Assembly: GCA_003485325.1 (NCBI GenBank)
Contig: DMZI01000012.1
Coordinates: forward strand, 1 to 15,015
DNA length: 15,015 bases
Origin: Desulfotomaculum sp.
GTDB taxonomy: Bacteria; Bacillota; Desulfotomaculia; Desulfotomaculales; Nap2-2B
Reading direction: 5' to 3'
Of this stretch, positions 12,647 to 15,015 are shown piece by piece. How positions within the stretch are numbered: the first letter of the stretch is position 1; each line of letters opens with the position of its first letter. Below the pieces are notes generated by a model. It made no database searches, had not been told where the DNA came from, and saw nothing but the letters and a program-made list of their open reading frames with translations. The translations under genes were made by a program, and so were the position numbers.

Positions 12647-13047
12647 GTGTTTACGTAGATACCTCGGCTTTTCTGTCTGTTCTGGACGCTGATGACGAAA
12701 ACCATGAAACGGCGAAAATAATATGGACAGATCTGCTAGAGTCCCGCGAGGGCATTGTCTGCAGCAGTTACGTGTTGGTGGAGACCTATGCCCTGATGCA
12801 GCACCGGTTAGGCATGGCGGCAGTGAGAGCTTTTCATGAAGACGTTTTTCCTGTCCTGCAGTTAGAATGGATCGATGATTCCCTACACCAGCAGGCCGCC
12901 AACGCCCTGCTCACCGCCAACCGGAGAAATTTGAGTCTGGTTGATTGTGCCAGCTTTACCACCATGCGGTGTCTGGGTATCAAAAAAGCTTTTGCTTTCG
13001 ATAAACACTTTTCCGAACAGGGATTTACATGCCTGCCATCGGTCTAA
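12643..13047 (+). CDS. PIN-domain toxin (VapC-like ribonuclease)
   Basis: The start is ATG 12643, overlapping the antitoxin TGA as ATGA; a TTG two codons earlier is less likely. The product has 134 residues, normal for this family. The acidic metal-binding residues are D6 (VYVDTSAFLSVLD), E47 (YVLVETYAL), D101 (LSLVDCASF) and D120 (AFAFDKHFSEQGF), the full PIN quartet, so the active site looks intact. PIN toxins cut RNA, usually tRNA or rRNA, and stop growth when the antitoxin is lost. The RHH-PIN pair lies right after transposon relics, which fits its mobile habit. No terminator follows; the GNAT gene converges on it. Confidence 0.88.
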   Translation: MSVYVDTSAFLSVLDADDENHETAKIIWTDLLESREGIVCSSYVLVETYALMQHRLGMAAVRAFHEDVFPVLQLEWIDDSLHQQAANALLTANRRNLSLVDCASFTTMRCLGIKKAFAFDKHFSEQGFTCLPSV

Positions 13048-13112
13048 GCCTGATTTTCGGGGAATTTTGATGCTCGAACTTATAAATGCCTGCAATTGAA
13101 GATTACGTCTCT

Positions 13113-13574
13113 TCAAGATTGGTGCAGATAGTAACGCCAGCAGTCCATATTTGATTTTTTAAAGCCCTGGGAAAGGTAAAACCCCTGGGCAGGCCGGTTA
13201 TCTTTATCAACCAACAAAGTAATTCTAGAATAACCTTCTTTTTGGGCCAGCTTCTTTATTCCCCCCCCCCAAAAAAAATATTTGCCTAAGCCCTTTCTTC
13301 TCGCACTCTTTTTAATAATAAAATCCTCTAATAAAATAACCTTGACCCCTGTCGCCGTGCTCACGGTTACTAAAAGATTGGCCATGCCTAGGATTTCTTC
13401 CCCTTTTTTGAGCAATAAAAGAATACCGTAGTGGGGTTTTTCCAGAATGAATTCCAGTCCCCGCCGCTGTTTATGCCAATTAGGAGTAAAATCTTTCTCC
13501 AGCGTAAAAAGCTCCTGCAGCAACAGGCACATTTCCTTGATATCTTCCTTCCCGGCTTTCCTTACGGTGAGCAT
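13113..13574 (-). CDS. GNAT-family N-acetyltransferase
   Basis: The start is ATG 13574 (MLTVRKAGKEDI) with AAAGGGGGAAAT before it; an upstream in-frame ATG at 13595 lies before that site. The product has 153 residues, full length for a GNAT enzyme. Features: TVRKAGKEDIKEMC strand-helix (3-16), the LEDFIIKKSARRKGLGKY segment (82-99) with acetyl-CoA motif RRKGLG at 92-97, ITLLVDKDN (118-126) and AQGFYLSQGFKKS (129-141). It transfers acetyl from acetyl-CoA to an unknown amine substrate. Residues 100-106 (FFWGGGI) are odd: the motif A helix should be amphipathic, and these residues are coded by a T8-G10 run. The gene faces the toxin. Confidence 0.82.
   Translation of the reverse strand: MLTVRKAGKEDIKEMCLLLQELFTLEKDFTPNWHKQRRGLEFILEKPHYGILLLLKKGEEILGMANLLVTVSTATGVKVILLEDFIIKKSARRKGLGKYFFWGGGIKKLAQKEGYSRITLLVDKDNRPAQGFYLSQGFKKSNMDCWRYYLHQS
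13261..13278 (-). repeat. T8-G10 homopolymer inside the GNAT gene
   Basis: On the coding (minus) strand eight T are followed by ten G. The run codes for FFWGGG in the acetyl-CoA-binding helix. A length change of one base would shift the frame and inactivate the enzyme. Confidence 0.9.
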
Positions 13575-13615
13575 ATTTCCCCCTTTTATAAACATTATCT
13601 TGACATGATCCTAAT

Positions 13616-14149
13616 TTAACTCACAATCTCTAATAGCTTTTCATAATTTTCAACCACGCTGTACTTGACGCTGTTATTGCTGATTTTTGCCGGAGCGGGT
13701 CTTCTTTTCAAACTCCAGGCGGGCTAGGGGATAGTGCTTCTGGCTGAGGTCTATCCCTTCCAGGTAAAGGTAGCCGTCGGTCCCGGTGGTTCCCTTAACG
13801 GTGATACCTTTGACGTTGATCTTTTTGACCAGCTTTTTGTTATAGGCGTCCAGCCGGTAAACCTTGTTATACTCCTGCCGGTGATATTCATGTTGCCCTG
13901 CTATGTGTTCAGTGGGTATTCTTCATACCAAGAACCGACTTACCGTACCAGCGGCGGTGCGCATTTTTCCCTTTTGCCTCAGATTAATGGTCCGGGCAAT
14001 TCTTTACCAATGACATTAGAATGCTCAAGCTACTTTTGAACGACAGGAGGCAGGCTGGCAACCATTTCTTTTGTTACCACCATTTTTTCGGCCGTCGCCG
14101 GAGGAAGGAATGCTTTTAATTCATTTCTTACCATCGCATTAAAACTCCA
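13616..14149 (-). pseudogene. broken gene, N-terminus DUF6544-like
   Basis: Reading leftwards, SFNAMVRNELKAFLPPATAE and VVTKEMVASLPPVVQK are followed by a TAG (14030-14032), then LEHSNVIGKELPGPLI, then a one-base shift to LRQKGKMRTAAGTVSRFLV, then TGA, then RIPTEHIAGQHEYH and on through INVKGITVKGTTGTDGYLYL and GIDLSQKHYPLARLEFEKK to about 13690. A last shift gives NNSVKYSVVENYEKLLEIVS ending at 13616. The start resembles DUF6544-type proteins (T-EEDL--LPEPV-RYL-Y-GVVGK, then LRQKG-MR). I do not recognise the C-terminal half; it may be another gene fused by deletion. With at least two stops and two shifts, the gene is non-functional or the assembly is faulty here. Confidence 0.5.
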
Positions 14150-14583
14150 TATTCCAGATGATAAAATAATTGAATATTTTTCACTTGCCAAGAGGGAACG
14201 AAAAGATTGAAATCCATCCCTGCGTCTTCCTTCTTCTATGGCAATCGAAAATTTTGCGCCAGGGCATTTGGAAAGGCTTGAACTATAGCTTAAAGCCATG
14301 GTTTTAGTCTATTTTGTGGCGTAAAACTTCCGATTGACCCTTTAAGAACCGGGATGGCGGAGTTCTTCCAATTTTGTTCAAATTCACTCCTTCTTTTGGT
14401 TGAAAGGTACCGTAATTGTTCATCATAATCGTTATCGTTGACTGCTTTCAGGTAACGTATTACTGTTTGTTTTGCCTCTTCTTCGTTGCTGACAACTGGC
14501 TTATTTTTTTCATTATCACGATTATTAGGAACGGTACATCCTGCAAAAATTTTATACCACCCATGTATTTTTAAATATCTTTT
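14150..14583 (-). pseudogene. lipoprotein-like gene, frameshifted
   Basis: The minus strand reads KRYLKIHGWYKIFAGCTVPN, with FAGC as a possible lipobox, then a polar linker, then EEEAKQTVIRYLKAVNDNDY, LSTKRRSEFEQNW and LKGSIGSFT, stopping at 14290. In the next frame DGFQSFRSLLASEKYSIIL and SSGIW follow to about 14150. The helix (TVIRYLKAVNDND) and the late strand (GFQSFR-LL-------Y-SGIW) resemble NTF2-like DUF4829-type lipoproteins, where DGF-S-R-ILVKE is followed by a W-I-SWG end. If so, one gene is split by a frameshift near 14290-14320. No good start codon or signal helix is seen. The assignment is tentative. Confidence 0.4.
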
Positions 14584-14789
14584 GTTGCTTGGGTAGTTTG
14601 AAATTTCATAGTCTCGCCGATTGTCTTCGTGGCAACATATAAAAATCAGAATCAACATTGGAAAAGAAACCCTCCACGCCAGAGCCTTTGATTGCAGAGG
14701 GATTGAACTAGCCAAGCTGCTAAAATTCAGCAACACGGCGTAGGGATTCGGGAAATACGGGAACACCATACTGAATTATTGACCTTGAA

Positions 14790-15015
14790 GTAAGGTTTCT
14801 CGACTCCCTCCCGGTCGGAAGGCCAGATGGATTCTCCACAGTATACATTAAAGCCGCTGTGATACCAGGTCAACATATTCTCAATTATGAATATTGAGTC
14901 GTTTAAGAAATGACGGATTAAGCCTGCGGCAAATATGCAGGGTAACTGGCTTGCCATTCCATATTGTCCGAAAGGCTTAGACATTGACACAGAAGAAGAA
15001 CGAAATCGCTCCGCG
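14790..15015 (-). pseudogene. IS91-type transposase fragment
   Basis: The minus strand frame entering from the right edge contains NDSIFIIENMLTWYHSGFNV, YCGESIW and PSDREGVE, the conserved block of IS91/IS801-type transposases (M--W-HSGF-V--G--I------G-ENLARYI). Directly after GVE the expected NLARYI-R motif is replaced by unrelated sequence (EKPYFKVNN), so the element is cut near 14800. The remaining part lies beyond the window or is lost. From 14584 to 14790 I find no supportable gene. Confidence 0.6.

Noticed and set aside
13734..14039. 101-codon plus-strand open frame
   Set aside because: The minus strand here encodes recognisable but broken protein sequence; the plus frame has no ribosome site or similarity.
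1..15015. tRNA, rRNA and CRISPR arrays
   Set aside because: I looked for conserved tRNA arms, rRNA blocks and regularly spaced repeats on both strands and saw none.

Overview
The window looks like the chromosome of an anaerobic, mid-GC Gram-positive bacterium of the Peptococcaceae / Pelotomaculum-Desulfotomaculum kind. This is an inference from gene content and signals: a ferredoxin-dependent 2-oxoacid oxidoreductase operon, DUF1540 and YmaF small proteins, a LysM-BsuPI protein, strong Shine-Dalgarno sites with frequent TTG/GTG starts, Rho-independent terminators, a group IIC intron remnant and molybdenum/tungsten-cofactor riboswitches. Species is not determinable from the sequence alone.

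Left end (1-1050, no intact protein gene): on the minus strand there is a sigma-A-like promoter followed by two consecutive Moco/Tuco-type riboswitch aptamers. Each is followed by its own intrinsic terminator, and the unit reads out of the left edge toward a gene that is not in the window. Directly upstream lies the 5' (domain I) part of a group IIC intron, cut off before any reverse transcriptase, next to a hairpin and two terminators.

1116-5933: an SPFH/prohibitin C-terminal relic whose frame was broken by a tripled 16-bp repeat; a small membrane protein; a histidine-rich YmaF-family protein; a membrane-anchored SIMPL-domain protein; a roughly 220-nt hairpin-rich non-coding element ending at a terminator; a LysM/BsuPI/jelly-roll protein; a ZIP metal transporter with a clear promoter; and a convergent DUF1540 protein.

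6066-9716: the metabolic core. A P-loop NTPase is followed by four tightly packed genes (ferredoxin, alpha, beta and gamma subunits) of a VorB/KorA-type 2-oxoacid:ferredoxin oxidoreductase, with stop/start overlaps and a terminator. The enzyme converts a 2-oxoacid plus CoA to acyl-CoA, CO2 and reduced ferredoxin (or the reverse).

9717-15015: a 622-residue TPR protein, then accessory and decaying DNA: a truncated DUF4338 gene abutting the C-terminus of a REP-associated (RAYT) transposase and its REP palindrome; an RHH-PIN toxin-antitoxin pair with a textbook promoter carrying a perfect palindrome; a GNAT acetyltransferase with a G10/T8 homopolymer in its coding strand; and on the minus strand a run of broken genes (a DUF6544-like remnant, a lipoprotein-like remnant, an IS91-type transposase fragment).

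I see no complete, obviously new defence or biosynthetic system. The most interesting items are the tandem riboswitch-terminator pair, the hairpin-rich element at 3207-3430, the NTPase coupled to the oxidoreductase, and the several readable decay scars.
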